Shown here one piece after another: positions 42,751 to 54,986 of a stretch of 64,000 nt of DNA (position 1 is its first letter; the number at the start of each line of letters is the position of its first letter). The notes beneath the pieces were generated by a model. The model worked only from the letters and a program-made list of their open reading frames with translations, was not told the origin of the DNA and made no database searches. Made by a program: the position numbers and the translations under genes. Source of the stretch: Sarcophilus harrisii (lineage: Eukaryota > Chordata > Mammalia > Dasyuromorphia > Dasyuridae); the NCBI RefSeq assembly GCF_902635505.1, contig NC_045429.1, positions 38,461,831-38,525,830 of the forward strand, read 5' to 3'.

Positions 42751-43460
42751 TTAGCGAATACAATTTAAAAAAATCATTTTAGTCAGTAAACTGTGTGTTT
42801 AATATTTATGTTTTTTGATATTTATTTGTGAAATATTTATACCTTAATGCATAAATGGTAAAAAAATACCATGAAAAGATGAAAAATATATACTCCTTCC
42901 TATTCCCATTCAATAATCATGAGTTTTATCATATCTAAGTTTTCTGAAATTTTATTTGGTGCTTAACTTCTTTCTTTTTTTTTTTTTTTGTTAGATTTGT
43001 CCATCTCTGAAAGGAGGACATTGAGGTCCTCCACTATTATAGTTTTACTATCTATTTTTCTCTTTAATTCATTTAGTTTTTACTCTAAGCTTTTAAATTT
43101 TATGATATTTGATATATATATATATATATATATATATTAAGTGCTGATCATAATTCATTGTTTTTTTAACCTTTCCACATAAGTTTCCCAAATTATCTCT
43201 TTTAAACTCTTTTTAATCTATTTTTGTAGTTGCCTTGTCAGAGATCATGATTGCTATTCCAACCTTTTTGCATGTCAGTGAAGTATCATAGATTTTGCTT
43301 CAGCTTCTTGTTTTAATTCTATGTGAATCTTTGTTTCAAATGTGTGTCTTGTAAACAACATATTGTTGCATTCTCAATTCATTGCTATCCTCTTCCATTT
43401 TATGGATGATTTCATTTCATTCATATTCACAATTATGTTCATTAATTGTGTACCTAAATG
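42751..43460 (-). repeat. second antisense L1: endonuclease region
   Basis: GAGGACATTGAGGTCCTCCA, GAGATCATGATTGCTATTCC, GTGTCTTGTAAACAACATAT, TCATTCATATTCACAATTAT are antisense L1 ORF2 N-terminal blocks. Contains (TA)n at 43113-43137. Confidence 0.75.
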
Positions 43461-44025
43461 CCCATGATTGGGAAAATGGCTGAATAAATTATGTAATGTT
43501 ATGGAATATTATTGTTCTCTTAGAAATGATGAACAGACTGATTTCAGAAAAGCCTGGAAAGATAGACATGAACAGATGCTGAAAAAAGTGACTAGAACCA
43601 GGGCACTGTGCATAGTAACAGTAAGATAATGTGATAATCAACCATGATAAACTTCACTCTTCTCAGCAATACAGAGATCCAAAATGATTCCAATAGACTT
43701 GGGAAAGAAATTTCCATCTGCATCCAGAAAGAGAACTATGGAGACTGAATGCTGATTTAAGCATTCTATTTTCACCTTTTGTTGCTTGCTTTTTTCCTCA
43801 TCTTTTTTCCCCTTTGTTCTGATTTTTCTTTCTTGACATGACTAATATGGAAATATGTTTAAAATGATTGCACTTGTATAACTTATATCAGATTGCTTAC
43901 TGTCTTGGGGAGGAGAAGGTAAGGGAGAGGGAAGAAGGAAAAAATGGAACTCAAAATCTTACAAAAATAAGTATTGAAAACTATCTTTATATGTAATTGA
44001 GGGAAAATAAAATAACTATTGATAT
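43461..44025 (+). repeat. L1 3' end inserted in the second antisense L1
   Basis: ATGGAATATTATTGTTCTCT, GAACAGATGCTGAAAAAAGT, ACATGACTAATATGGAAATA, TGGAACTCAAAATCTTAC and an AATAAAATAACTATTG terminus. Target duplication not clear. Confidence 0.88.
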
Positions 44026-45940
44026 TAATTTTTTTTTACTTTCGTACTTCTCTCTATCCTATTCATTATTATTCTTTTTGCTTTCTTTTCACTTTGAACC
44101 CTCTTTACAAAGAAAAAGAGAATGGTGAGGGAAAAGGAATATGTTCAGCACTTTCCCTTAATGCAATCTACTTTTGCTTCTCTGCTTCTATTTTTTTTCC
44201 CCTTTACCTAGACCTCAATCATAAATTATTATCTTTTCATTATTTCTTTTCTGAGTTAGGTCATTTTGCTTATCATCAATTGCTACCTCACACTTGCTTT
44301 TTTTTTCCTTTTCCCTTCTTTCTTTTGTTTTCCTATTATTTGATTGTGTTTCTACACCAAACTCTGCCTATTATATGTGTCATTCTGTATTCCATCCTTT
44401 TTTGATTAGTTTAAATGATTAGAGGTTCATGTATTGTCCATTCCCTTTACATTTCATTCTGGTTTTTATAATCTATTGTACACTCTGATTATGTAAGATA
44501 AATTTGTGTGTGTGCGCATGTGCACACACATGTGCACACACACATATACAAACTCATACCTTTATTTCTCTACCTCTTTTCCTCAGTGTAAACTTTTCTA
44601 TTTCATTTCTTCTTTTATAATCATCAAAATATAACAAAACCACTTTCAAGTCCTTGTCTTATTTAATTCCTATTATCCTTTATGACCTCAGACTTCTGTG
44701 AAGATACTTGTATCATATCCCTCTAGTAGAATGAAGATATTTCACTCTTGTTTAATCCCTTCCAATTGCTCATTTTTTGTTTGTTTTATCTTTCTCTTGA
44801 TACCCAGGTTTGTTTTCAAAATTTCAAAGGCAACTCTGGTCTTTTCATCTGGAATGCTTGGAAGTCCTCTATTTCATTTAAGATTCATTTTTTCCTTGTA
44901 GGATAAAACTCAAGTTTTGCTGGATGACAACATTTTATTTTCTACTTCTTTAAAACGATAGCTTCTAAATCTTGGATATTATTGGCTGTCACTCCTTCAT
45001 ACTTGATCCTTTCTTCTTGGAATTTTTTTTTCTTTGACCTCAGAGCTCTTGAATGTGACCATAATATTCCTGGAATTTATTTTTTCAGGAAGTGGCCTAT
45101 GAATTATTTTTCTTTCACTTTGTTCCCTAGTTCTAAGAAATCTGAGAAGTTATCTGTCATGATTTCCTGGAATGTGATATCCAGACTCATTCATTTTGAT
45201 GAATGATTCTTAAATTTTCTTTCTTTGATCTGTTTTCTAGGGCAATGTTTTTTTTTTTTTAATGAAGTATCTTATTTTTTATTCTATTTATGTCAGTTTT
45301 GTACTTTAACATTTTTTTAATCTCAAAAAAGCACTCATTTCTGTTTGGTCCATTCTAATTTTCAATGAGTCTTTTGTTAATTCTCCTTCCTTTCTTTCAG
45401 AGATCTCATTTTTCCTATTCTTTCCTCTAAGCCCTTCATTTCATTTAAAATCATTTTAATTAAAAAAAAAATCTTGCTTTATAAGTTTTAGAGATTCTAG
45501 ATGGCCTTGTGAAGAAGGCAGGTTTTTCTTTGAGGTTTCCTTGTAGATATTTTGGAATCATTCTCTTTTTTTTTGGATTTGTGACTTGGGCTTTCTTGAA
45601 TGCTGCATTTTTTCATGGATCTTAGGGACAGCTTAGGTAAAAAACCTGCCAACTTTTGGGGCCCTCAAGGCGTGTGATTTAGGGTGAAGTCTCCTTGGTG
45701 TGAGCTTTGCAACCTTTTGCCCTGGTTTTGAATCTGGGAGACACATGGAAACCTTGTTTGGAGTTTCAGTAGACTGCTGACTGTTAGCTAGCTGGAAGAC
45801 TAAAAATTCAGAATGAATGATCTGAGACTCCCCCTTGATTTACACTCCCTGTACTCATTACTTACTGCTGGTGTTTCAATCTGAGACCCTCATTTGGAGT
45901 TAAAGCCACAGAGATGCTGCTAGTTTCTCTCTTTATTTCA
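44026..45940 (-). repeat. second antisense L1: inter-ORF, ORF1 and 5' region
   Basis: ATTTCAAAGGCAACTCTGGT, AAACTCAAGTTTTGCTGGAT (ORF1 C-terminal domain in reverse), AGCTCTTGAATGTGACC, AAACCTTGTTTGGAGTTTCA (5' region). A GTGTGCGC/CACACA patch lies at 44497-44542. Confidence 0.65.
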
Positions 45941-45944
45941 TGTC

Positions 45945-46012
45945 CAAAATGATAGCACCTGGCACAAAGTAGGTGCTTACTAAGTGTTCATTGATTAGCT
46001 GATTGATACTAC
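45945..46012 (+). repeat. L2 3' end
   Basis: AGCACCTGGCACAAAGTAGG, TGCTTACTAAGTGTTCATTG, a GATT-type tail. Confidence 0.85.
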
Positions 46013-46249
46013 TTCTTGCCCAATTACAAAGCAACAGGTCAGTCTTATACTTTCCTTTTCATCCATAGCATCTTCCTTTTATTTCTTCCTATTAATATAA
46101 CAAAGATAAATTTCATGTTTATTGATTTATATGTGTATATATATACACATATATATTACATACATATATGTAAATCTTTATCATGTGTATTCACTAGAAC
46201 AAAATTGGATTCTCTCTATATTTTTTATATAGTTATTTTGGTATAAAAC

Positions 46250-46440
46250 AGTGACAAGAGGGCTTTATTTGCACTGAGGACCTGGGTTCAAATCCTGGCT
46301 ATGTTGTGTACTACTCATATTGTCATGGGAAAGTGACTTTGTCTCTGGAGTTCAAAGCTTCTTTATCTATAAACACTGGACTAAATGAGCTCTTTCATCC
46401 TTAAATTTCTGATGCTATGTGTGATTAATATTAAGTCAAA
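46250..46440 (+). repeat. MIR
   Basis: GAGGACCTGGGTTCAAATCC, GTTGTGTACTACTCATATTG, GGACTAAATGAGCTCTTTCA. A (TA/CA)n patch lies at 46130-46170, upstream. Confidence 0.8.
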
Positions 46441-46607
46441 TGTTTTTATTTTAGAAATGTTTTAAGTTTAATGGGAAATAATTTTTATTTGTAACACCTA
46501 TTTCAAATCTCTCAGCGGAGTATAGAAATTATAACTGTTGTTTAAAGACAAGAAATGTCAAGTGGTACAGCTATAATTGTTATTCTGTGAGAAGTATCTC
46601 TCTCTCT

Positions 46608-46945
46608 CTTTTAAAAATAGTATTTGATTTTTCCAAATACATGCAAAGATAGTTTTCAACATTCACCTCTGCAAAACCTTGTGTTCCAAATTTTTGTCTC
46701 TCCCTCTCCCTCCTCCCCGCTCCCCAAGACAACAAGCAATCCAATGTAGATTAAACCTGTGCAATTCTTCTAAACATATTTCCATGTGTCAAAAAGGGAA
46801 AAAAAAACAATGAGAGGGAAAAAAACCCCAAGGAAACAAAAAATGAAAATACTTTGATCCACATTCAGTTTCCATAGTTCTCACTCTGGATGTGGATGGC
46901 ACTTCCTATCACAAGTCTATTGGAATTGCCTTAAATTAAGAGGTG
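46608..46945 (-). repeat. L1 3' UTR, antisense
   Basis: CAAAGATAGTTTTCAACATT, CCCCAAGACAACAAGCAATC, CATTCAGTTTCCATAGTTCT, CACTCTGGATGTGGATGGCA. Confidence 0.9.
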
Positions 46946-47859
46946 TCTCCCTTTTGAGTATATGAGTTTATCTTTTTATATATGAAAAGCTATAAGATAA
47001 ATTATGGAGAAGACAGAAAGAAGGTGAGGAAAAACTTGTTTCTTGCTAGTTAACACAACTGATATTTCAAGAAGAAACATTATAAAGGGCATTTTATGAA
47101 GTACGAGAATGGAGAGAGCTTCAGAGAACTTAAAGATATTGTTTTCCTATGACTTCTGGAGCAATATTGGGAGCTATTATAACCTTTTTCTTGTAATGCA
47201 TGCTTTTGAAAATACATTATTTGTTATCATGAGTGAACTAAATGGTGTGAGAATGTGTTCTCAGAAGCAAAGGGATGTCATCTACAGAAACAGTGAGGAT
47301 TTAAGGTTGAGATTTTTCTCATAGATAACAAAATTATCTGTTTTTGCTTTATTGTTCATCATATCAATAACACGTATGTATCTGGAACTTTAATTGATTC
47401 TAAGGATTCTAGGGAATTAAGGGATTTAACCTAGAGAAAGGTATGAGTACTATTGGGAGAAGTTTTTTAGTTTATTGAATAAAGATGTCTAATGAACTGA
47501 AATGGGGACTCTGAGCTTAGTTTATAATTGAAAAATAGGTTAAATTTGTATTTATTAACAAGGAAATATATAAATTTGCTTCTGGATTACTCTAGAGCTC
47601 AGGATAACAAGATTCAATATGGGGTCAAGTTGAGTAGTAGACTGGTGGAGGACTTCTAAGTGAGGTTGATGACCAGTGTAATCCTATTACATATATATAG
47701 GAATATATTCATAAACTCTTGTTACACATCTCAGACACATGTAGATATATGTGTATATATGTCTGTTTATACATATGTGTAGATGTAAATGCATGCATGT
47801 ACATATATGGACTATATCTATATATTCCACCCTGATTACAGCATGAATTCCTTATTTAT
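46946..47859. other. AT-rich single-copy stretch
   Basis: No gene or named repeat. 47688-47830 is a degenerate ATATGT/ATACAT low-complexity patch. Confidence 0.45.
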
Positions 47860-49079
47860 TCAAGCTGAAGATTCAGGTAAATCATAGCTCTTCTTCATTA
47901 GTGTAGCCAAGGGCTGATCAGGATGTAGAAGGTTGGCAAAGCTTGTTTCCTGGAGATAAAATAAAATCTGCGGAGCTGATTAAAACACTGAAGAAGAATT
48001 AATTCAAAAAGGATAATAAAACACCTCTCTCTCAGGCTTTCCAGAAAATTAGCTAGTCAGTATGCATGATTTGAGCATGAAGAGGGAGAAGCTATTGATT
48101 TACAAGGAATGTCTCTGTTATGTCATCAAAAAACACTCTTCCGCTAATGTCACCCTGGGCCTGAGGAGATCTGGCTGAGATTGGGGTTAAATTTGCCATC
48201 TTTAATTCAAAACAGAAGGAGACTCCTCCTTTCACCAGTTATCGATGACCACGGACAACAAAGGCCACAGTACTTCCCCTTGCTAGTAGCAGGATGAAAT
48301 AGGGAGAGCCGGAACTGGAAAAGGTTTTGAGAGAATTTCAGGGTAAATCATAAAACACCACTGAATTCATAAAGTATGGTTCATTAGATTTATTATTAAA
48401 AATGTCAAGGAACATCTGCTTTCCTGCCTCTCTTCTTGCTCTGCTTCCCCACCCCCAGCACATTAGAGGCCATCTCAGAATAAATTACAGCCCCTCTCAG
48501 GGACTGATTATTCCAAGTCTTAGCTTTACCTCTTTTTCTCCTCCTGCTACCTATATTTGCCCCAGCTTGTCAGCATTGACACTTTCTGAGCAGAGATGCA
48601 GAAAATAAGAAGAAAAAGCAAACTGGTCCATTTGGCAACCTGTCAAAAAAAGATCTGGTGATGGTAGAGGTCAGATCTCTTTCCTAAAACAATGTTTTTT
48701 GGCTTTTTCCAGGAGGATTCCAGGGCATTTAAGTTGCCCATCTTAACTGATGTCTCTGTTCCTATGGATGATTGAGTGTTAGCCGTGTTCCTGTCATCTG
48801 AAAATGAACTACACATTATCAAAAGCAGGCAGGAGTGTATTAGTAGCTAAAGCAGCATATAGGGCATCAGTATTAGGAGACCTCCTCAGTGAATTTAGCC
48901 TTGCTTGGAAATGTCATAATTAATAATGAATACCTTCCAGCTCTTTGAATGGGAGTCTGTGTAAGGTAACCTTCATTTACTTCCGGCAAGGTACAGGAGT
49001 CTCTAGTAATTGAATCAATTCAATCAATTGAAAAGGTCGCTTTTTGTTATTTTTTATTTTTAAAAAATGAGTCCATCTT
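47860..49079. other. repeat-free block, candidate conserved non-coding element
   Basis: 1.2 kb with no transposon seen apart from A/T homopolymer bits. 47940-48660 has balanced composition, CAGCTGATTAAAAC-like and TTAATTCAAAA strings, and a GC-neutral core with AGTTATCGATGACCACGGAC. No open frame looks like an exon. Confidence 0.35.
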
Positions 49080-49172
49080 TGAATGAATGAATGAACAAAG
49101 AAGCACCTATTCAGTTCTTCCTATGTACCCAGCACTGTTCTAAGCACTAGGGAGATGCAAATAGAAAGGTGA
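49080..49172 (-). repeat. L2 3' end, antisense
   Basis: A (GAAT)n start, then TCTTCCTATGTACCCAGCAC, TGTTCTAAGCACTAGGGAGA. Confidence 0.8.
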
Positions 49173-49974
49173 GACAGTACTAGAATTGAGAAGCAGGTTT
49201 AATCCTAGAAAGAAAAGGAATGATGAGCCTATGATACGCTGAACAGTTCTACCTGTCTAACTGCCTTGTCTCTTTCTTTATGTTTCTATTTTGTACCATT
49301 GTCTACCATTTTGTACCTGTCTGAATACCTGCTTCTCTGTCTCTTACTTTCTCTCCTGCCTCCTCTCTTTAGGAGGAAATACAGCGGTGTCTGTACTTCT
49401 CTGCAGGCAGAAAAGGAAGTTACTCACCTGGCAGGTGGGTGAGTAACTTCAAATATTTTTTCTTTTTTCCCTCCTTTTTCTCTTTCTATTCCAAAAATTG
49501 GGAAGTCCAGATGAATGCAAGTCAACTCAGTTGTTGCCATGCTCAGGACAGATATAGATTGTCAATCTCCATCATCCCCTTAGGATAATTACATGATTTA
49601 CACCTGTAGGATTAATGTTAAGGATTCTATTTTCAATATTTAGGAGCTGCTTTTGGTAGATCTGAATATGTGCCTGCACAATTCTGCTTCACTTAAATCC
49701 AATTCACTTGTAACTCAAGATATCATCCTCTTGATGTCATCAGTCCTCTTCGAGACCAAAGGATGAACAAAAACAATATTTGTACAGAGAAATTTCCTTG
49801 ATCGTAGATGTGCTTCATGGTCCTCTCAGACAAAGTTGTTTGAGTCTTCAGGGCTCTCATGACCAAAGCCTAGAAGATACTTAGAATATTGTCCCCCAAC
49901 ATGTTTGGGTACAAGCAGACATGACAGCATCCAAGTCCAGGACTGATTCCTGATTCTGGCACTTACAAGCTAGA
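49173..49974. other. single-copy stretch
   Basis: No gene or named repeat. Holds the perfect hairpin at 49416-49450. Confidence 0.4.
49416..49450. repeat. perfect 13-bp inverted repeat, 9-nt loop
   Basis: GAAGTTACTCACC (49416-49428) and GGTGAGTAACTTC (49438-49450) are exact reverse complements around TGGCAGGTG. Not part of a recognised transposon. Confidence 0.95.
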
Positions 49975-50115
49975 GACAAATCTGAGCTTACTTCTTTATA
50001 AAATGAGGGAGCTGGATTTGATGACCTCAGAGATCCCTTCCTGGTCAAAATTATAGAATCATAATATCATGAATTTAGAGTTAGCAAGAACTTTAGAGAG
50101 AAGATCTAGTCCAAA
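49975..50115 (+). repeat. MIR and MIR3/CR1-like fragments
   Basis: GAGGGAGCTGGATTTGATGA, CCTCAGAGATCCCTTCCTGG, then GAACTTTAGAGAGAAGATCT, AGTCCAAATGCC. Confidence 0.65.
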
Positions 50116-51214
50116 TGCCCCATTTAAAAAGAAACAGACCCAATAAGAATTCTTATGACTCCAAGATTTATTATCATCAGGGCCCAATCCCATCCAGTAT
50201 CTGCTAAGTTTGATTTATCTCTTCACTATGATATTTGCTTTTAATTCAAATATATTTTCTTTTTTTCCTCAATTAACAATCCACATCCTCACTATTTTAC
50301 TTTATATTACTTGTAAACAAATCTTTTTGTGATACAAGATTTCAAAGTGAGAGCTTCAGAATAAAACTTTGGCAATGAAAACAAAAGAAAAAATTATAAT
50401 TCAAATACATTTTCAATCTTGCTTCAGTAGTAAGCAAAAAAGTAGAATCTCTTCAAAGATTAGGGCAAAACCACTAAAAAATGGCATTCTGGAACTTCTA
50501 CTCACCTCTAAAGACAATCATATATCTGAACATTTCCCTTACATGAAGCACTCTCTCAGTTGATTAGATCCTTGACCCAGGACCTTCCCTTGCCCATCTA
50601 TATGTTTCCTCCAGTGTTGCTAAAATAATGGACCAGCTACTGAAGCCTTTCCATCCCCCTTTACCCATTCAAATTTGGGTAGCTCAGAGGTTGGGACTCA
50701 AGGGTCCTATGGGCACTCCAGACTTTAGATCATTATCAGTATTATATCAGCTCCATTTACATCAGCTCCATTATGGCTTATGGCAGCTTTTGTGGGCTAG
50801 TCTGGGAATCTAACCATTTACAAAATTGTTTTTATGGGAAAATGTCTTCTGACTTCTGATTTACAAATGAACTTTTGGAACACAGCCTGTTCAAAATGGA
50901 GGATTGCCTGTAATAGACTCAGAGACATTCCATATGGGAGACAAAGAGTCCATCCAGGTACATGCAGTTATAGATTACTGGCAAGAAGGGTTTTTTGTTT
51001 TTACTCTGCAAACAAAAAGGGAAAATAAGATTTCTCATCCATTCATTTACAAGATAATAGGATAGAAAACATGGATAAAAAGATTAAGGGAAAGGGGAAT
51101 GTTATTTTTACATTTATTCTGCCTAGTCCAAACAATAAAATATTGATGAGCATAGTCTTAAAGTTGCATTTTATTTTTTATTTATTCATTTATTTTACTG
51201 ATTGAAATAAAAGA
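50116..51214. other. 1.1-kb single-copy stretch
   Basis: No gene or named repeat. Frames of 60-64 codons are unremarkable. Confidence 0.4.
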
Positions 51215-51312
51215 ATGAAAAAAAACATTTATTAAGTGTTGTATAAGAACTCTGTCAAGAATTGAAATACAAAACATTAGGAGTTCTTGCTTACATTCAA
51301 ATAAAGGGATTT
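51215..51312 (-). repeat. L2 3' end, antisense
   Basis: AACATTTATTAAGTGTTGTA, GAATTGAAATACAAAACATT. Confidence 0.65.
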
Positions 51313-51464
51313 ATGGACAGGGAGGAGGTATTTTGGGTTACAAAGTTATTTGGTTGGTGAATGGAGTCATAGGGGAGGAGATTGGCATTCTCCAAGAGTA
51401 ATGGCAATATTGATTTGATTATGTTTCCAAACTGCTAAGGGGTATATTCTCAGTGAGGGAGGAA

Positions 51465-51718
51465 GGAAATAAGTGTTTATTAAGCTCCTACTACATTCCA
51501 GCCACTTGCTAAACATTTTATAAGTATTATCTCCTTTGCATATAACAGCCCTGGGAGATGATATCTCCACTTCATAGATGAAGAAACTGAGGCAAACCGT
51601 CATTAACTGACTTGCCCAGGTTCACACAGCTAATATGTCTTTGAAGTTGTATTTGAACTTGGGACTTAGTCCAGGTCCAGGACTCTCTCCCTAATACCAT
51701 CTAGCTTCCTCTATGAAT
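51465..51718 (-). repeat. CORE-SINE/MIR, antisense, near full length
   Basis: GTGTTTATTAAGCTCCTACT, TTATCTCCTTTGCATATAAC, TGAAGAAACTGAGGCAAACC, CTTGCCCAGGTTCACACAGC, GTATTTGAACTTGGGACTTA. Confidence 0.85.
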
Positions 51719-52014
51719 AATCAATAACCTGTATTCCTATAATTATATATATATGTAAATTATATATTATATATAATTCATATAATTAACATTGTTTTTC
51801 CATAACCAAATTATTTTTTAAAAATGTTTCCTTCTTAATTTATTTTTCTTTAATATCTATAATTAATATTGATATATTCTCCTGATATTATGTACTTTTT
51901 TATATCAACTTATATTTTATATTTACTTAAGAATGAAAGCTCGAAAACACTTTTGAGGAACAAGGTGAAAGGAGAGAGAGAATAGAATAAACGACAGAGG
52001 CAAATGCAGTTAGC
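51719..52014. other. AT-rich single-copy stretch
   Basis: (TA)n-like patch at 51741-51786; otherwise nothing recognised. Confidence 0.5.
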
Positions 52015-52241
52015 AATATTGTAAAAAGATTTTTGAAACAAGTTTCTCTGATGAAGACCTTATTTGTCAAATATATAGAAAACTGAGTCAAAATTTATAA
52101 AAAACAAGTTGTTCCCTAATTGATATATGACAAAAGATATGATCTATGCCCCAAAAGCTATAAAATAAATATCCTTTGACCTAACAATACCACTACTAGG
52201 TATGAAGCCTAAAAGATAATTTTTAAAGGAAAAGGATTTAT
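52015..52241 (+). repeat. host L1 ORF2 C-terminal relic, first part
   Basis: AATTTATAAAAAACAAGTTG, GATATGATCTATGCCCCAAA, TATCCTTTGACCTAACAATA, CCACTACTAGGTATGAAGCC. Interrupted at AAAAGGATTTAT. Confidence 0.8.
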
Positions 52242-52642
52242 TTTTTAATTAAAGCTTTTTATTTTCAAAACGTATGCATGGATAAATTTTCAGTATTGAC
52301 CCTTGTGAAACCTTGTGTTCCAAATTTCTCCCTTTTTCCCCCCTCTCCCTCCCCTAGATGGCAAGTAATCCAATATATGTTAAACATGTTAAAATATATG
52401 TTAAGTTCAATATATATACATATTTATACAATAATCTTGTTGCACAAGAAAAATCAGATTAAAAAGGAAAAAAAAAGGAGAAAGAAAACCAAATGCAAGC
52501 AAACAACAACAAAAAGAGTGAAAATACTATGCTGTGAACCACACTCAGTTCCCACAGTCCTCTTTCTGGGTACAGATGACTCTCTTCATCACAACATCAT
52601 TGGAACTGGTCTGAATCATCTCATTGTTGAAGAGAGCCACAT
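52242..52642 (-). repeat. L1 3' UTR inserted antisense
   Basis: AATTAAAGCTTTTTATTTTC (reverse of the terminus), CCTAGATGGCAAGTAATCCA, CAAATGCAAGCAAACAACAA, CAGTTCCCACAGTCCTCTTT. Target duplication AAAAGGATTTAT/AAAAGGACCTAT (52230-52241, 52643-52654). Confidence 0.92.
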
Positions 52643-53170
52643 AAAAGGACCTATTTGTACAAAAATATTTATAGCAGCTCTTTTCTCAGGATGAAGAACT
52701 GGAAACTGAGGAGATGATAAGAAATGATGAGCAGGATGTTCTCAGTAAAACTTGAAAAGTCCTCTGTGAACTCAAAGTGATATGTACCGTGTACAAAATA
52801 ATAGCAATGTTGTGGGATGATCAACTACGAATGACTTCACTATTCTCAGAAACCCAATGATCCAAGACTACTCTGAGAGACTTATAATGATAAATGCTGT
52901 CCAAACCCAGAAAAAGATAATTGTGTCTGAATATAGATTTTTTAAAACTTAATTTTACTTGAAGGTTTTTTGGGGAGGAGGAGAGGGAGGAAAATCTATG
53001 TTTTCTTTCTCAAAGTAACTTTTATGGAAATATTTTGTGTAACTTCACAGGTGCCTTCTCATTGAGGGGAGGTAGGAAGAAAGGAGAGAATTTGGAACTC
53101 AGTTTTTAAAACAAATATAAAAGATTATTTTACATGTAACTAGGGAAAATAAAAAATGTTAAATTTTAAA
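52643..53170 (+). repeat. host L1, second part with 3' UTR
   Basis: AAAAGGACCTATTTGTACAA, AAGAAATGATGAGCAGGATG, GATGATCAACTACGAATGAC, ACATGTAACTAGGGAAAATA. Collinear with 52015-52241. Confidence 0.85.
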
Positions 53171-53174
53171 AAGG

Positions 53175-53285
53175 AATGTAGGCTTGTTGAAGACAGGGGC
53201 TGTTTTGTTTTTGTTTTTGTTTTTTAATTCCCAGCACCTAGCACACAGAAAGTAAATGTTTGTTGCATTTACTTGACTAATTCCA
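53175..53285 (+). repeat. L2 3' end
   Basis: GGCTTGTTGAAGACAGGGGC, CCCAGCACCTAGCACACAGA, AAGTAAATGTTTGTTGCATT. Confidence 0.8.
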
Positions 53286-54007
53286 CATCTTTCTGGTTGC
53301 CTGCTGCATGAGCACTCTGGGGGACTTCCACATTAGGGCCTTCTCTTCTTATGGCGATCTCCTCCCTGAGATCACAGTTTGGGGAAGGACCTCAGCCATG
53401 TTTCACCTCCTTCTTGTCTTGTCTGCCATCAAACTTCACCTCTTCCTGTACCACTGGGGAAACTTTGCTCTGGAGCCTCTTTCTTCCTTAGCACCTTCTT
53501 CCATGGGCACCTCCCCACCAATTTCTAGCTGTGCTCTGTTTCTCTTTTTTCCTTTCCTTCTTCCTCCCTCTTCCTCCTCATAACAACTTTGGAAAGTAGA
53601 TACTTAACACAAAAATTGTTCATTGATTTTTTAAAAAAATTGACTCTGGATTCCCAGTTTTGAATCTTAAGAAAGAGGTATGTGGGATGAAGATGCCAGA
53701 TTACAAGATGGAGAATGGATAGGAAGCCACTCCAAGCACATCCTATTTTGCTGACCCAGGTCCCCAAAGTACCCTAAAATTATTTAAATTTAAGGCCACG
53801 TATCACAGTGAATTGAGAGCTGGCTTTAGAATCTCCAATATCTGGTTTCAAGTTAGCTTCTGGTTCATATTGGCTCTTGGGGCCCCAGATGACTTTCTTG
53901 GATTCTTTAAGTTTCAAATCTGCTTTAGTAGAGGAAATTTTCTCAATAGTAACACCCTATTCTGCTGAAATCAGAGGCCCTGACCAAAGATAATTAGAGA
54001 GACAGAC
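53286..54007. other. single-copy stretch with a SINE trace
   Basis: 53286-53810 not recognised. 53815-53945 (CAGTGAATTGAGAGCTGGCT, GGTTTCAAGTTAGCTTCTGG) may be a degraded MIR. Confidence 0.35.
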
Positions 54008-54012
54008 ATCTA

Positions 54013-54085
54013 TGATGGATGGATAGATAGATAGATAGAGGAATAGATGGATGGACATACAGACCGATAGATTGATCAACTGATC
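54013..54085. repeat. (GATG)n/(GATA)n microsatellite
   Basis: GATGGATGGATAGATAGATA, then degenerate GATA/GATC units. Confidence 0.9.
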
Positions 54086-54570
54086 GATCTTAAGGGTATC
54101 CTTGGGCCTACTAAGATTTGAGACAAGAACAAGTACAAGCTTTAGCTTCTTCTAAAATTCTCTCCCTCAGTTCACCTGCTTAGTAATTCCCAGAATTTCT
54201 TTAACTGGAGGACAAAGATTTCCATGTCATAATTAGAGAAAAAGGATTTTAAAATACAATTATGCAAGAAAGTTAATACATCAGTATAGATGAGCTTTAG
54301 TCAAAGCATAAAAGATATTAGAAGATCTTCTCCTGTATTGTTAGGAGGGAGTTAAAAAGCATCAAGACTCTAAACATCTTAGATTAGGAAGAATGGGATG
54401 GTATCTAGGGAAAAAGAGAGACTAGAGATCTGGAAGACAAACTTTGCTAAAATCACAATTTTGGCCTCTTGGGTCCTATTTATCTTTATCTATCAACAAA
54501 CAGAAGCTGTATGCAAAGATATGTCACCTCCTGCTGAGTAGGTCAAGTCCTACACAGGCTGGCTTAGCGG
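54086..54570. other. single-copy stretch
   Basis: No gene or named repeat. Confidence 0.35.
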
Positions 54571-54574
54571 GAAC

Positions 54575-54668
54575 TGTGGATAGAACTGGAAGGGAACAGT
54601 AAATGAGAACATTGTTGACCTCCGAGGTCCCTTCCAACTTTAAATCTATCAGCCTATGAATCCATAAA
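54575..54668 (+). repeat. MIR/CR1-type 3' end
   Basis: GACCTCCGAGGTCCCTTCCA, ACTTTAAATCTATCAGCCTA. Confidence 0.7.
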
Positions 54669-54986
54669 GTCGTGAGGAATTATCTTAGAAAAGAGGTAAA
54701 CACATAAAGTGAGCTCCTTTGGGTTTAATCAAGGAATAAACCCTTTCAATCTCTATGCTATTTCCCATCAGACTTAGAGATTTATATCCAGAGGTCAAAA
54801 GTATTTTCGTTTGCCCACTGATTTTCACATTATTCAGTGATTCTGTTAATTGATTAGAAAGATGTTGAATATGGTCAGTTACATCAGCATAAATTTCTGT
54901 ATGACTTAATAGTTGATGGTAATATTTTGGGATTCTTCCTTTTTCTCTCTAATGGCAATTTGTTTTCTTATGCAAATCAGTTTTAA
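54669..54986. other. single-copy stretch
   Basis: AT-rich, nothing recognised. Confidence 0.35.

Noticed and set aside
44497-44545. GTGTGCGC/CACACA patch as a functional Z-DNA regulatory site
   Set aside because: Short, imperfect and located inside an L1 relic; no supporting context.
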